From: G963665405 sp963665405
GTDB lineage: Bacteria; Chloroflexota; Dehalococcoidia; Lucifugimonadales; G963665405
DNA length: 64,000 bases
Direction: 5' to 3'
Assembly (NCBI GenBank): GCA_963665405.2
Contig: CAXXUH010000003.1
Span: forward strand, 124,001-188,000
The position numbers were made by a program, and so were the translations under genes. Below the pieces are notes generated by a model that was not told the origin of the DNA, searched no databases, and saw nothing but the letters and a program-made list of their open reading frames with translations. Shown here piece by piece: positions 35,862-44,440 of this stretch (position 1 is the first letter of the stretch; every line of letters starts with the position of its first letter).

Positions 35862-36764
35862 TCAGCCCAGCATCTGCGACAGGACGCCCATCCTCACGAA
35901 CAGCGAGTTCTCCGCCTGACGATAGTAGGACAAGCGCTTGTCCTCCGTCGAGACGACGAAATCCCCACTCCTCTGCATCGGGTCCAGGACCACGCAGTGC
36001 GCCTGCAGCCGGGATAGGAACTGCTCGTCGATCCGCAGGTTGAAGGAGTTCCTCGACCTCAGAAGCTGGACATGAGCGAGGGTCCGCGGCCCGTTCAGGT
36101 AGATGGCGTCCGCCTCCGTCAGCGCGTCCACGGACTCGCCCGTGGCGAACGCCATCCCGCGCTCTTCGCAGAGGGCCTGGACCTCCGGGTCCACCTGACC
36201 GCTGAACGGTACCGCGATCACCTTCACCCCCTTGAAAAGGGCCAGGGCTCGCAGTAGAGCACTCACGTTTCGATGTTCGAGGCGTCCGACGATGCCCATG
36301 GTCAGGCCGTCGACGCGGCCCAGCTCCCGGCTCAGCGTATAGATGTCTGCCAGCGCCTGGGTGGGGTGGTCGTCCCGGCTGCCGCCGTTTATCACCGGGA
36401 CCGTATCGGCCTCGGCCGCCCTCTCGACCACGCCCGCGTCGCTGCTGCGCACGACCGCCACGTCCATATGGAGGCTCGACAGCAGGTTGACGATGTTGTC
36501 GATGTAGTTCGGCGTGGTGACCGGGAAGAACTGGGATGCGTCCTCGGTATGGTAGGCCTGCCCCCCCAGCAGCCCCATCGCGCGCTCGAACGACGTCCTG
36601 GTCAGGAAGCTCGGCTCGTAGAAGAGGCAGTACAGCGAGCGTCCGGTCAGAACCTGGTCCGGCGCTCCGTCCTGACGCAGCCGGTCGCACAGAGGGAACA
36701 GCTCGCCCTCTATCCAGGCGCGGTCCATCTGCGATGTACTCGTCAGGTGACGAAGGGGGGGCAT
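35862..36764 (-). CDS. Divergent aspartate/ornithine carbamoyltransferase-family protein
   Basis: This 300-residue protein has the carbamoyltransferase layout: F-Y-E-P-S-F-L-T-R-T-S-F-E in the first domain, R-S-S-D-A-G, N-G-G-S-R-D-D-H-P-T-Q-A-L-A-D-I-Y, and G-I-V-G-R-L-E-H-R-N-V-S-A-L in the second. H-P-T-Q (133-136) is intact. The carbamoyl-phosphate loop, normally S-T-R-T-R, reads Ser52-Phe53-Leu54-Thr55-Arg56, so the phosphate-binding Thr and catalytic Arg are replaced. It may be an ATCase relative with another substrate or none. The ATG at 36764 follows GGAAGG. No pyrI, pyrC or carAB genes are adjacent. Confidence 0.82.
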   Translation of the reverse strand: MPPLRHLTSTSQMDRAWIEGELFPLCDRLRQDGAPDQVLTGRSLYCLFYEPSFLTRTSFERAMGLLGGQAYHTEDASQFFPVTTPNYIDNIVNLLSSLHMDVAVVRSSDAGVVERAAEADTVPVINGGSRDDHPTQALADIYTLSRELGRVDGLTMGIVGRLEHRNVSALLRALALFKGVKVIAVPFSGQVDPEVQALCEERGMAFATGESVDALTEADAIYLNGPRTLAHVQLLRSRNSFNLRIDEQFLSRLQAHCVVLDPMQRSGDFVVSTEDKRLSYYRQAENSLFVRMGVLSQMLG

Positions 36765-36883
36765 ATCGACCTTCCGGCGCGCCGGGTCGTACTTCGTTGA
36801 CCAGTGACTGGCCCTCCGCCGGGCGCCATAATCGAGTGTATACCAGCGATGTAGCGGGCGCCAGCTGAAGGGGGTCCATGTGC

Positions 36884-36889
36884 TACAAT
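36884..36889 (+). promoter_or_regulatory. Extended -10 promoter of tRNA-Ala
   Basis: TG-C-TACAAT forms an extended -10 about 23 bases before the tRNA. No good -35 is seen. Confidence 0.5.
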
Positions 36890-36911
36890 TGGGCTGCCGG
36901 GGCGCCCGCGT

Positions 36912-36987
36912 GGGGATATAGCTCAACTGGGAGAGCGCGGCGTTCGCAATGCCGAGGTTGGGGGTTCGAGTCCCCCTATCTCCACCA
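36912..36987 (+). tRNA. tRNA-Ala (CGC)
   Basis: The sequence folds as a complete cloverleaf: acceptor GGGGATA/TATCTCC, D arm with AGCTC...GAGAGC, anticodon loop TTCGCAA (anticodon CGC), and T arm GGGGG-TTCGAGT-CCCCC with the TTCG hallmark. CCA is encoded at 36985-36987. Its 3' end is the attachment site of the element to the right. Confidence 0.95.
36973..36987 (+). repeat. attL core
   Basis: CCCCTATCTCCACCA, the last 15 bases of tRNA-Ala including CCA. It is repeated exactly at 47089-47103. Confidence 0.85.
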
Positions 36988-37060
36988 AATCCCCTCCCCA
37001 AACCCCTTGCTCCGTAGCTAGCCTCTACCCTATAATTGCCTTATACTGGTGGTATAAGTC

Positions 37061-37090
37061 GGTGGTAGGTGGTAGCAAAGGAGGTAGCAA
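37061..37090 (+). repeat. Left arm-type repeats
   Basis: GGTGGTAG, an overlapping GTGGTAGCAAA, and GGAGGTAGCAA. The same words occur in the same orientation at 47028-47050. An inverted repeat CTTATAC/GTATAAG (37040-37058) lies beside them. They look like recombinase or excisionase arm sites. Confidence 0.5.
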
Positions 37091-37201
37091 TACCGGGAGA
37101 GGGGATATTCTCCGACGCATGGATAGCATGGAAAAGGGAATCTTGGCCGAAATCAGAAATGGCAGGTAAGGCGAAGGACCTACCCGACTAGACCTGGCGC
37201 C

Positions 37202-37423
37202 CTACCAAACCGCTCTGGAGAGCTCCTCTGGCGTCGGAACATAGTCAAGGGCGTAAATGCCGGCAAAGTAGTTGGGTTCCGTCACCACTCCGGACCCCCG
37301 GCTGTGCTCCTCCTCGGCGCTCGGTGGTCGGGCTCCGCCTGCCAAAGGTCGGGCGCACAGGCTACAGGTCTCATACCACGTGACCAAAGTGCCCCCGCAA
37401 CCGCTTCTGGGACAGGCGGTCAT
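37202..37423 (-). CDS. Small zinc-ribbon protein of the element
   Basis: This 73-residue protein has C-P-x-x-G-C-G-G near the N-terminus and C-S-L-C about 15 residues on, a four-Cys zinc ribbon. The rest is charged and has no known domain. Its start overlaps the end of the previous gene by four bases (ATGA), so it is the last gene of the packaging operon. Role unknown; small zinc-finger proteins are common in phage operons. Confidence 0.65.
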   Translation of the reverse strand: MTACPRSGCGGTLVTWYETCSLCARPLAGGARPPSAEEEHSRGSGVVTEPNYFAGIYALDYVPTPEELSRAVW

Positions 37424-38067
37424 CCCTGCGTCAAGAGCTCGAGCCAGCGCCCGCGCCCTATCTCGCCAATGCCTTGAACGCTCTGGGTCTCGCCCTTGTC
37501 GTCGGTGAAGGTGTCACCTGTGGCCCATGCTGGCCCTTCGGCGCGAACGATAAACCGGGTAGCCGTTATCGTAAAAAGGCCGGCGTCTCTGGCTTGCAGG
37601 AAGTCCCTACCACGATAATCCCTGCGTGCTGCCCAAACGTTCCGCGTAGCCGTCTGCGTGACCATCTGCGTCCCACCGGATGGAAGCATGATAGTTAGGG
37701 AGGTACCAGATGCTGGAAGCGTACCGTCGAAGGTCAACAGGATGCCTAGTGATATGAAGGAGAGAGGGTCGCGCAGTATCTCCATGCCCGTGACGTTCAG
37801 GATGGTGGCCGCCGCGCCGTCAAATGACACCTCAACACCGTTGGTCGGTAGGGTCAGGTCCGGGAAGGATAGACCGTTGCTATCATTCAGGCCGATGCCA
37901 AGTTCGGTGTCGCTATCCCGCCGCCACTCACCATCATCAATCCTGCCCGACTGCAATTCCTGGGCATCGTAGGCGTAGGTCGTCGTCGCCGGCACCTCAA
38001 CCTCGGTGGACACCTCGCGTTGAATCAAGCGGTCCAACACCGGCGCATAGTCTCTACCCGTCGTCAT
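37420..38067 (-). CDS. Phage-type structural or hypothetical protein
   Basis: This 215-residue protein has a charged N-terminal helix-poor region and a beta-rich centre (V-E-V-S-F-D-G-A-A-A-T-I-L-N-V, T-S-L-T-I-M-L-P-S-G-G-T-Q-M). No family is recognised. It overlaps the portal gene by 14 bases and the zinc-ribbon gene by four. From its position next to the portal it is probably a head-completion or minor structural protein, which is inference only. Confidence 0.65.
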   Translation of the reverse strand: MTTGRDYAPVLDRLIQREVSTEVEVPATTTYAYDAQELQSGRIDDGEWRRDSDTELGIGLNDSNGLSFPDLTLPTNGVEVSFDGAAATILNVTGMEILRDPLSFISLGILLTFDGTLPASGTSLTIMLPSGGTQMVTQTATRNVWAARRDYRGRDFLQARDAGLFTITATRFIVRAEGPAWATGDTFTDDKGETQSVQGIGEIGRGRWLELLTQG

Positions 38068-39088
38068 CGTCCACCTGCATCAGGCCAGCCAGCGCCGCCG
38101 CCTCATCTACCGACTTGCCGCCGTTGACCATCGACTGGAACGCCCTGGCCCTCCCGGACAGGTCGCTGGCGAACAGCGCCGAGAAGTCGAACGCCAGCCC
38201 CGGAGTGTCCAACTTGAGAGCCATCTCGTCCGCAACGACACGCGCCACTGGCGAGATCGTGGAATGAAGGAACCGACGCATCTCTTCTCGTGCAAGCGTT
38301 CCATCGGACCGTTCAAGCAAGCTCCCAGGACAGCCGCATGCCGCCAGGATAGATGCCTGTACGTCCCTCCGAAGTCCGATCATCGACTCCGGCGGGTCCG
38401 CCCCGATGCGTCGCGGGAGCCAGTCCATTTTAGGCGCGGATTCCTTGTCGCCGTAGCCGCCCGCCGTGGACTCCACGAGTACCGTCCGGCCCGCCAGCTT
38501 CTCAATGTCAGCCTGTAGCTGCGTCACGCTGCCCTTGTGCGGTAGAGGTAGGACGTTCCCAACAGGCCCGCCCACTTCCTGCGTCAGCTTCGTTTCGATC
38601 TCAGCTCCGAGCCGAGCCGTTGCGATGGGTATGGGTGACTCCCCCTGCCATGGCCGTTTTGAGCTGGCGCCGATGCGGGGGTGAAGAATCCGGTCGGCTG
38701 TTAGTGTCCGGTTGTAAGTCCCTTCAGGAGTCGAAAAGTCCGCACGGTAGAGCCATGCGCCGCGTTCCTCTATCTCCCAATTCGACGCCTCTACCAGCTT
38801 GACCATGCCATCTTCAACCATGATCTCAAACAGACACTCACCAGCCAACAACAACCTGCGCCCTATGGTCTCAAGGACGGCAGGCGTCAAGGCCATCGTC
38901 GCAGCGTTGACCGGCGTGATCGTTGCGCTGGCGAAGCTCCTCGACCAGAGGCCCGCGCAGGCCTCAACGACCCCGAGGCTGGAAACGCTGGGCGTCGAGC
39001 CCGTAGCCTCTTGCAAAAGAGCTTGAACTATCGCGTCGGTGTACCCGGCCCGCGTCTCAGGCTTGCCGAAAGGCCACATTAGCCCCAT
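38054..39088 (-). CDS. Phage portal protein
   Basis: This 344-residue protein is a compact HK97-type portal. Recognisable parts are the N-terminal W-P-F-G-K-P-E-T-R, a helical wing with G-V-V-E-A-C-A-G-L-W-S-R-S-F, the stem region with R-R-D-V-Q-A-S-I-L-A-A-C-G-C-P-G-S-L-L (the portal-typical 'first nucleation' helix), and E-E-M-R-R-F-L-H-S-T-I-S-P. Portals form the dodecameric DNA gate of the head. It is shorter than the 400-450 residues usual for the family. It overlaps both neighbouring genes. Confidence 0.82.
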   Translation of the reverse strand: MGLMWPFGKPETRAGYTDAIVQALLQEATGSTPSVSSLGVVEACAGLWSRSFASATITPVNAATMALTPAVLETIGRRLLLAGECLFEIMVEDGMVKLVEASNWEIEERGAWLYRADFSTPEGTYNRTLTADRILHPRIGASSKRPWQGESPIPIATARLGAEIETKLTQEVGGPVGNVLPLPHKGSVTQLQADIEKLAGRTVLVESTAGGYGDKESAPKMDWLPRRIGADPPESMIGLRRDVQASILAACGCPGSLLERSDGTLAREEMRRFLHSTISPVARVVADEMALKLDTPGLAFDFSALFASDLSGRARAFQSMVNGGKSVDEAAALAGLMQVDDDDG

Positions 39089-40248
39089 CTCCCAATTATC
39101 ACAATTGAGATACCGGAACGAGCGCCGGAAAGATTGAACTGGACGGTCGATGTCCCCTGGCCTTCGTAAAGGCCCTGAAGCTCAATCTTGTCGCCCGCCT
39201 CGAATTCGTAGACGCCTGAAACGCTACTGCCAAGACGATGCGCGAAGTCCCCTAGCTGGTTCCTTGCGTAGGAGGGCGTCCCTTCAGGCGCTAGCCCCGT
39301 GACTACGGTACTCCGCTCCCGTGCTATCCTCGCCCTGAATAGCCCCCTATCAGCGCCAGTGCTTACCGCATCGACTTCGCCAATGAGCGTGCCCGTGACT
39401 AAATACGTGCCGGCGTTGGCGATAACCAACTGGTCACGGCTGGCGGCGGTCTCGACAGTAAAGCCGGAGCCTTGGTTAACCAGCTCTCCCGCTGTCAGGC
39501 CGCTTGTGAGATTGGCGAACGCCGTGCCTGAAGCAACGTCGGCGATGTCGGCGAGCGTAGCCGTAAACGCATAGACCTCCGCAGGCGTTCCTCCGCCATT
39601 CCCGCCGCCGTGGGGTGTTCCCTCATGCGTCGTCAAGGCGGTGGCGTTGCGCCCTATCGCGGCGTTGGCCTCCGTCAAGCCTGTGTTGCTGGCATGGCCC
39701 GCCGCGTTAATCAGGCGGTTGGCCGTGTCTTCCACTGAGTCTTGAGTTATCCGCCCCTCAAGGGACTCCCTGATGTCCTCGTGGGAGTCTGAGGCGGCGT
39801 TGTGGGCCGTCACGTCCCCGCCTCCAGTCGGCGGGGTGTGGTGGACGTTGTCAAGGTCAGCGTGGTCAGCGAGCAGGCTGTCGACTATGGCCCGCACCTG
39901 GTCGTCGTCAAGACCGCCGGTCGAAGGACCAACGGACGGCACACCCTCTCCCTCGCTGCCAGCCCTACGGACTACAAAACGTGAGACTAAATGCTCCGCC
40001 CCGCTATTACGCCAGGCCGACGCGTAACGGTCGCCAGAGGCCGCCGTGGGCGCATCGTAGAGGGTCGCCGTCATCCTGACTGCGGCTTCGTCTTTTATGG
40101 CTTCCGGTGCATCCGGCGCGGCTATCGCAACGAAAGCCTGGGACACTTCCAGGAGCCTTGACAGCAACCCTGCTACGGGCTCGACTGGCGCGGTCTCCCC
40201 GTCACCTAGACGAAGGGCCGCCGCTAGCTGGATAAGGGTTATAGCCAT
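39079..40248 (-). CDS. Head-connector / receptor-binding spike fusion protein
   Basis: The first 95 residues of this 389-residue protein resemble a head-tail connector (gp6-like): A-A-A-L-R-L-G-D-G, a helical core, and A-T-L-Y-D-A-P-T-A...W-R-N-S-G-A. A linker with D-N-V-H-H, V-T-A-H-N-A-A-S-D-S-H-E-D-I-R and T-H-E-G-T-P-H-G is typical of tail-fibre repeats. The last 150 residues are a beta jelly roll like C1q/TNF domains in fibre tips (Y-L-V-T-G-T-L, Y-E-F-E-A-G-D-K-I-E-L). A fusion of connector and fibre would let a head bear its own spikes. I know of no exact precedent. It overlaps neighbours by 10 bases on each side. Confidence 0.65.
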   Translation of the reverse strand: MAITLIQLAAALRLGDGETAPVEPVAGLLSRLLEVSQAFVAIAAPDAPEAIKDEAAVRMTATLYDAPTAASGDRYASAWRNSGAEHLVSRFVVRRAGSEGEGVPSVGPSTGGLDDDQVRAIVDSLLADHADLDNVHHTPPTGGGDVTAHNAASDSHEDIRESLEGRITQDSVEDTANRLINAAGHASNTGLTEANAAIGRNATALTTHEGTPHGGGNGGGTPAEVYAFTATLADIADVASGTAFANLTSGLTAGELVNQGSGFTVETAASRDQLVIANAGTYLVTGTLIGEVDAVSTGADRGLFRARIARERSTVVTGLAPEGTPSYARNQLGDFAHRLGSSVSGVYEFEAGDKIELQGLYEGQGTSTVQFNLSGARSGISIVIIGRWG

Positions 40249-40730
40249 CTAAGTACGTCCTCGACCGACCACTCCCGCGCTTCGGTCCCTGCACGGACTT
40301 CCACATTTGAGCCGCTATAGGCCGAAACGTCGACCAGGGCGCCAGCCCGGAGATGGGCTTTCCTAATCTCGCGCAAGTTCCCGCGTCGACCTTCGGACAG
40401 TGACTTGAACTCTATGGACAGCCCCGAATATACACCCTCTTTGATGTTGGTTATTGCATCGCGACCGGCAGCCGTTGACGGAACTTTCGCGTCAATCTTC
40501 ACCGAATCGCCGTCGAGATAAGGGAACGCCCGTAGCAGCGGAGCCGTCCTCTGATGCATGGTATTGATTAAGATTCCAGCCTCATTATCCCAAGTAAGGC
40601 TTCCCTTAGCAAAAATCTCCTGTCTGTCTCTACAGACCTCCCCATACCGCAAAAGCGTTCCCACGAGCCGACCGGCTGTTTGTCGGGTGGGATCGTCTGC
40701 CTGGCGAATCTCGAAAACTAGCTCATCCAT
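40239..40730 (-). CDS. HK97-family prohead protease
   Basis: This 163-residue protein matches the phage maturation protease: G-R-L-V-G-T-L-L-R-Y-G near the start, L-I-N-T-M-H-Q (the His of the catalytic pair) and K-E-G-V-Y-S-G-L-S-I-E-F, where the Ser follows Y. It cleaves the scaffold part of the capsid protein during head maturation. The ATG overlaps the stop of the NTPase gene (TAATG). It is encoded downstream of the capsid gene rather than upstream as in HK97-type modules. Confidence 0.82.
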   Translation of the reverse strand: MDELVFEIRQADDPTRQTAGRLVGTLLRYGEVCRDRQEIFAKGSLTWDNEAGILINTMHQRTAPLLRAFPYLDGDSVKIDAKVPSTAAGRDAITNIKEGVYSGLSIEFKSLSEGRRGNLREIRKAHLRAGALVDVSAYSGSNVEVRAGTEAREWSVEDVLRWL

Positions 40731-41176
40731 TACAACGTTCCTAACCGACCGTACCAACGCTGGATTGCAGAGGCACAGTCAGGATCGAGGGTCCCTTGCA
40801 CCGACAACCTTTCCGTAACAATCTGGATGCCGGGATCGATGACCCTCTCAGAGGCGGTTGACCCGAGGCGTCCGAGGAGGAAGGCCCGCCGGTCGGCGTC
40901 GCCATCCGAGTTCGTCAGCACCACATCCAGCTCCTGGGTAATCGCGCCGGTGATCGCCGCCTGGCGTAGATATTCCGTCAAAGGCAAGGCGTAGGCGTCT
41001 TGCGGCCGTCTGGGTGGGTAGCGCCCCGTCTCAGGGTCGCGCCGAATGCCCAGGAGGCCGGCGTACAAATCCTGAAATTCGATCATGATCGTCGGCGCGG
41101 AGGCCGCTGCTAGCAGCTCCCGCGCCGCCGCGGATTTGTTGGCCCCAGCGGGACCACTGAGGAGCAGATTCGGCAC
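40730..41176 (-). CDS. P-loop NTPase-like protein of the element
   Basis: This 148-residue protein starts with L-L-L-S-G-P-A-G-A-N-K-S-A, a P-loop-like G-x-x-x-x-[N]-K-S in which the usual Gly before Lys is Asn. The remainder (I-M-I-E-F-Q-D-L-Y-A, V-V-L-T-N-S-D-G-D) fits a small kinase-like fold. Similar small NTPases sit between capsid and protease genes in some actinobacterial phages, but the role is unknown. It is linked to the protease gene by TAATG. Confidence 0.65.
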   Translation of the reverse strand: MPNLLLSGPAGANKSAAARELLAAASAPTIMIEFQDLYAGLLGIRRDPETGRYPPRRPQDAYALPLTEYLRQAAITGAITQELDVVLTNSDGDADRRAFLLGRLGSTASERVIDPGIQIVTERLSVQGTLDPDCASAIQRWYGRLGTL

Positions 41177-41179
41177 GGC

Positions 41180-42460
41180 TTAGGTGACGAATTTGAGTCG
41201 TTTGAAGTTGTCCGTCCGTGGAAACGCGAGCTGCCACAGGTAGTTGAGGGTCAACGCGACTTCGTCCTTGGTGGCGTGGGAACCGTAGATGTCGCGGACC
41301 AGTTGGCCCTGTTCCCAGACAGCCGCGATCCCTGCGCCTTCAATTCCTCGTGCCAGGCCGATGTAAGCCCCGAACTTCCCGTTGCCAGTGTTAGCGTCGA
41401 TCCCGCCCCTGGCGGTCCAGCTCAACCCCGAAGCCATTAGGAACTGCGCGATGCTCTGATTATCGACGGTAGGCGCGTGAACCGAGCCGTACCACAAAAC
41501 GTTTGCGCCCACGCTGGTAACGATCCGAACGTCACTCAGGCTTGCGGCATACTTGCCGTCGACGTATTCCAAAAAGAATTTCAGGGTCTCGTCGGCCTTT
41601 TTGCTGTTGGCCTGGCTCAAGGTCGCCTCGGTGATAGCCGCCGTCTGCATCCCCACAACATCGGCGCCCGTCTCATTCGCGCCGTCGTCGCCGGTGAACA
41701 CCGCCAGGTCAACAGACTCGACCATAGCCGCCTGCATATCCCTCTGGATGGCCGCTCCGATCCCAGGCAGGCGGGCATCGTCCTCGATCGAGTAGACCCC
41801 ATTGACTGCCCTGCGAGAGGGTTTAATCTCAGTGACGTTCACCGTGTACGTCTTCTCCGTCGCTGCCTGGGTCCGTCCGCGCTGTACCGGGGCGCCGCCC
41901 GCCGTGGTCACTGGAAAGGCCGCAACGCCTGGCGCAACTGGCCGGAAGCTGATACCGACGTTCGCGGCTGCGGTCCCGTGGAAGACCCTGTCGAGCCAAG
42001 TCCCTTGACTGGTCTCAGCGTCGCCGTCCCGGAGTGCCCGGACTTCCGGCTGGCCCGCTAGCAGCTCCATCGGAAAGTAGCCGTCCGCGATCTTGAGGTG
42101 CTGGTTAAGCTCCAGCTCCGGGCCCTTGGTGACGCCATGGCCGCCCATGGCCGCCGACACATACCGGCCAAAGTCAACGCTGGACCTCAGCTCGCGGTAC
42201 TCTTTACCCTCCGGGGTGGCTGAGGTGGCTACTTCGGCCACCTTGTCGTCACCGATCGCTATGGCCGCCCCTACGTCCGTCTCCAGGCTCCTGACTTCCT
42301 TGGTCAGCTTGCCCAGGTCGTCGCCGTAGGTGTCCGTCCGCTCGGCTTCCGGGGTGTCCAGAAGCTTGCCGAGGTCAACCCGGACTTCGCTCTGTCGAAG
42401 CTGTAGTTTCTGTAAACGCGTCAAGTCATACCCCCATATAAGGTAGTTCGAATAGGCCAT
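41180..42460 (-). CDS. Major capsid protein, HK97 fold
   Basis: This 426-residue protein has an N-terminal helical scaffold or delta domain of about 100 residues (L-Q-K-L-Q-L-R-Q-S-E-V, L-T-K-E-V-R-S-L-E-T), expected to be removed by the prohead protease. The HK97-fold mature part follows: the E-loop region G-T-W-L-D-R-V-F, the spine helix (A-I-Q-R-D-M-Q-A-A-M-V-E-S-V-D-L-A-V), and P-domain strands. The C-terminus contains the A-domain (I-A-A-V-W-E-Q-G-Q-L-V). The ATG overlaps the HNH stop (TAATG). Longer upstream frames run through the HNH gene and are rejected. Confidence 0.88.
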   Translation of the reverse strand: MAYSNYLIWGYDLTRLQKLQLRQSEVRVDLGKLLDTPEAERTDTYGDDLGKLTKEVRSLETDVGAAIAIGDDKVAEVATSATPEGKEYRELRSSVDFGRYVSAAMGGHGVTKGPELELNQHLKIADGYFPMELLAGQPEVRALRDGDAETSQGTWLDRVFHGTAAANVGISFRPVAPGVAAFPVTTAGGAPVQRGRTQAATEKTYTVNVTEIKPSRRAVNGVYSIEDDARLPGIGAAIQRDMQAAMVESVDLAVFTGDDGANETGADVVGMQTAAITEATLSQANSKKADETLKFFLEYVDGKYAASLSDVRIVTSVGANVLWYGSVHAPTVDNQSIAQFLMASGLSWTARGGIDANTGNGKFGAYIGLARGIEGAGIAAVWEQGQLVRDIYGSHATKDEVALTLNYLWQLAFPRTDNFKRLKFVT

Positions 42461-42738
42461 TATACCACGTCTAGTAACTCCCCTACGAGGCGCTGCCAGG
42501 CCGCATCCGGCACGTGTGGGACGCCACCACGATCGAGGGTTGACTTGTCGAAGTGGCACGGACGACAGAGCGTCTGCGTGTTCTCTAAATCGAAGGGCGC
42601 CCCACCAGCCTCTAGCGGCACGATGTGGTCCACCTCGAACCGGCCCGCCGCCCTGCCGCAAGCACGACACCGATACCCATCACGCTCGATAGCAGCTCTT
42701 CTAACCTTTTTCCACCTAGCGAGACTCCGGACGTTCAT
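42460..42738 (-). CDS. HNH endonuclease of the element
   Basis: This 92-residue nuclease has the HNH signature: C-R-A-C-G, then F-E-V-D-H-I-V-P-L, N-x-x-x-L-C-R-P-C-H. The Cys pairs bind a structural zinc, and the His-Asn-His site binds the catalytic metal. HNH nucleases beside the large terminase assist DNA packaging in many HK97-type phages. I place the start at ATG 42738; the frame upstream overlaps the terminase end and lacks sense. Confidence 0.85.
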   Translation of the reverse strand: MNVRSLARWKKVRRAAIERDGYRCRACGRAAGRFEVDHIVPLEAGGAPFDLENTQTLCRPCHFDKSTLDRGGVPHVPDAAWQRLVGELLDVV

Positions 42739-42787
42739 AGTTAACTTATGGATTCCCAATCCACAGGTGTAGATTCCAAATCGACAC

Positions 42788-44440
42788 CTAACCTGCCACC
42801 GCGTAGACCGGCCCGCCGCCTGAAACGTCTGAGCCGCGCCGACCGACCGCAACGGCCAGGATAGCCGCCGCCACAATATCGTCTTTGGCGCGGCTTCGCC
42901 GGCCCCCTTCGCTGTTCTTCGCCAGCTTCCAATTTCCAGAAGGGTCGCCTATGACTCTGGCTTCACTCATGCTGGCCCGCATGAGGAGAGACTTGACCGG
43001 GACTAGGTGGCCGTCCAGTGCCGCTAGTTGGAAGCCGCGGACATCCTCAGCACCATCCTTAAAGCCCATGCCGCGTAGCACGAGGTCCGCAATGGGAAAG
43101 TCGGCGGTGTTTAAGTGCTGGATTAGCTCGCCCTTTTTGAATCTGTCACTCGCGATCGCCACTGGCGTACCCCAGCGGTCCAGCGCCTCAGATAGAAGCG
43201 CCCCGATGTTCGACACCTGATCCCCCTCTAGTAGTAGTTCGCCCCTCCGGTGACACTCTGCATACAGGTTGCCAGCCCCATCGTTCGTCGCACGCGTTGC
43301 TAAATCCGGGTTTTTAGGGAACATCGCAAACCCATCAAGGGCTCCGGTTTCAGGCCAGTATCCCGCAGCTGCGGATTGAGCCGTGCTGCCCCCAATATCT
43401 AGGCCCAAAATGTACTCCCCTTTCCGGTCCGCTTCACCCTCGATGTTCTCCCAAATGTCGGCCTCAAGCAAAACCCCGGACACGATATCGCTGACGCCCA
43501 GGTTCAACCTCAGGGACTTGAAACTTTGGAGCTGCACACCGTCACGCCGCGCCGCCGCCGCCTCTGTCTTGATCTGAGCCTTTAAGCTCGGGAGGTATTG
43601 CATCGACGGGTTGGCCTTGGCCCAGGTCGTAGCCCTGTATATCGGCGCATCCCTCGACGCCGCGTGTAGCTGCGTGTAGGTGTCCGTCGAGCGTAACATC
43701 GTTGAGAACCAGTGCTGGCCGTCCGCTGGCAGCGTTCCCAGGGCTATTAGACGAGAGTTCGGCACTTTTCCCAAACCGGTCCTCAGCGCCGATATCATGG
43801 CCTCAGACTTTCCAGACGACGACTCCCATTGCGCGGGCTCATCAGCCAGCACGAGGTAGCTCCTGAGCCCATGAGCTCTGCGGGGATCACTTCCAAGACA
43901 TCTCACCCTCGCCCCCGATGGCCGGTACTCCAACGTAGCCATGTTCTGGCTATCCTGACGCCGCCATAAGCTCCGGTCGCCCAGGTCATGGCCCAGGCCC
44001 ACCATGTAGGACAGCACGTCCTCGAAGATCACCCGCGCCTGTCCGAAGCTCGACGCCACGCACACGACTTCCCGGCGCGTCCCATGAAGCGGTGCACCTG
44101 GACAGACGACGGCCGCAGCCAGCGCCGCGACGAATCCGCTTTTGCCGTTCCCCCTCCCGATGCTCAGGGCCGCGTTGCCTGGCTGCCCGAATGTTCCCAT
44201 GAGGAACCGCCGTTCCCAGGGCCAGACGGTGAACGGCTGCCCGTCCAGATCACCGCCGGAGAGCGTCAGCGTGCTCAACCAGGCGGTCAGAACCCGGCCC
44301 AGAGTGTGTTTGCTGGGAAGTAAGCTGCGGTCTCGGCCCTTTACGTTTCGGGAAGGGACAGGGGTCCCCGCCCCGGCCCCTGGGTGTAGGGTTGGTGTAA
44401 GGGTTGGTGTAGGGTTTGGAGTCGGGCTGTGCCAAGCCAT
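42788..44440 (-). CDS. Terminase large subunit
   Basis: This 550-residue packaging motor has an N-terminal ATPase with a P-loop S-I-G-R-G-N-G-K-S (95-101) and Walker B L-V-L-A-D-E. Its RNase H-like nuclease has three acidic residues: G-L-D-I-G-G, A-I-A-S-D-R and A-K-D-D-I-V. The first 25 residues (P-T-P-N-P-T-P-T-L) are encoded by the GTGTAGGG repeats at the putative origin and may not be essential; the true start could be further in. Small terminase is not identified. It begins the structural part of the operon. Confidence 0.9.
   Translation of the reverse strand: MAWHSPTPNPTPTLTPTLHPGAGAGTPVPSRNVKGRDRSLLPSKHTLGRVLTAWLSTLTLSGGDLDGQPFTVWPWERRFLMGTFGQPGNAALSIGRGNGKSGFVAALAAAVVCPGAPLHGTRREVVCVASSFGQARVIFEDVLSYMVGLGHDLGDRSLWRRQDSQNMATLEYRPSGARVRCLGSDPRRAHGLRSYLVLADEPAQWESSSGKSEAMISALRTGLGKVPNSRLIALGTLPADGQHWFSTMLRSTDTYTQLHAASRDAPIYRATTWAKANPSMQYLPSLKAQIKTEAAAARRDGVQLQSFKSLRLNLGVSDIVSGVLLEADIWENIEGEADRKGEYILGLDIGGSTAQSAAAGYWPETGALDGFAMFPKNPDLATRATNDGAGNLYAECHRRGELLLEGDQVSNIGALLSEALDRWGTPVAIASDRFKKGELIQHLNTADFPIADLVLRGMGFKDGAEDVRGFQLAALDGHLVPVKSLLMRASMSEARVIGDPSGNWKLAKNSEGGRRSRAKDDIVAAAILAVAVGRRGSDVSGGGPVYAVAG

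Noticed and set aside
40730..41176. Capsid-gene neighbour as a guanylate-type kinase
   Set aside because: The P-loop lacks the usual Gly before Lys, and no nucleotide-base site is visible; I kept it as an NTPase-like protein only.
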